Of a DNA stretch of 5,295 bases, positions 5,283 through 5,295 are shown one piece after another. Origin of the DNA: Clostridiales bacterium (GTDB lineage: Bacteria > Bacillota > Clostridia > Oscillospirales > Butyricicoccaceae); NCBI GenBank assembly GCA_019420045.1, contig JAHZHY010000301.1, positions 1 to 5,295 of the forward strand, written 5' to 3'. Below the pieces are notes generated by a model, which saw only the letters and a program-made list of their open reading frames with translations, was not told where the DNA came from and searched no databases. Within the stretch, counting starts at the first letter, position 1. Each line of letters opens with the position of its first letter. A program made the position numbers and the translations under genes.

Positions 5283-5295
5283 TCAAGGGGCGTAG

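Overview
The window looks like a stretch of a Gram-positive, low-to-medium GC Bacillota chromosome, most likely a gut-type Clostridia (Oscillospiraceae-like). The evidence is a lipoprotein-type substrate-binding protein anchored through a lipobox cysteine, strong purine-rich ribosome binding sites, AT-rich gaps with consensus sigma-A promoters, and a clostridial-style large serine recombinase. The lineage is an inference from style, not from a marker gene.

Layout. On the minus strand, read from high to low coordinates, there is first a Crp/Fnr-type transcription regulator (3097 to 2414), closed by a strong intrinsic terminator whose loop contains the gene's stop codon. A roughly 560-base gap (1855-2413) follows. 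It has no convincing gene, but it carries an extended -10 promoter and a run of perfect hairpins, and may be a long structured leader. Then come two genes of a NitT/TauT/SsuABC-type ABC importer: the ATPase (1854 to 1051, GTG start) and a substrate-binding lipoprotein (950 to the window edge, C-terminus cut off). The permease is not in the window and would be expected beyond position 1.

Divergent from the regulator, across an AT-rich intergenic region (3098-3580), lies a complete large serine recombinase on the plus strand (3581-5116) with its own consensus promoter. The intergenic region holds a cluster of TGCGCA palindromes next to the regulator's ribosome binding site, and a 67-bp two-part dyad in its middle. 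Immediately after the recombinase, overlapping its 3' end in the +1 frame, is a short basic reading frame (5097-5255). It looks coding but has no ordinary start codon, and its stop codon begins an 11-bp hairpin.

Functionally, the left part is a small-solute import module with a one-component regulator upstream; whether that regulator controls the importer is inference. The right part is a site-specific recombination module, probably the edge of an integrated mobile element. No CRISPR array, tRNA, rRNA or insertion-sequence transposase was seen. I did not find clear evidence for a wholly new system. The most notable unexplained items are the hairpin-rich leader, the dyad in front of the recombinase, and the start-less frame after it.
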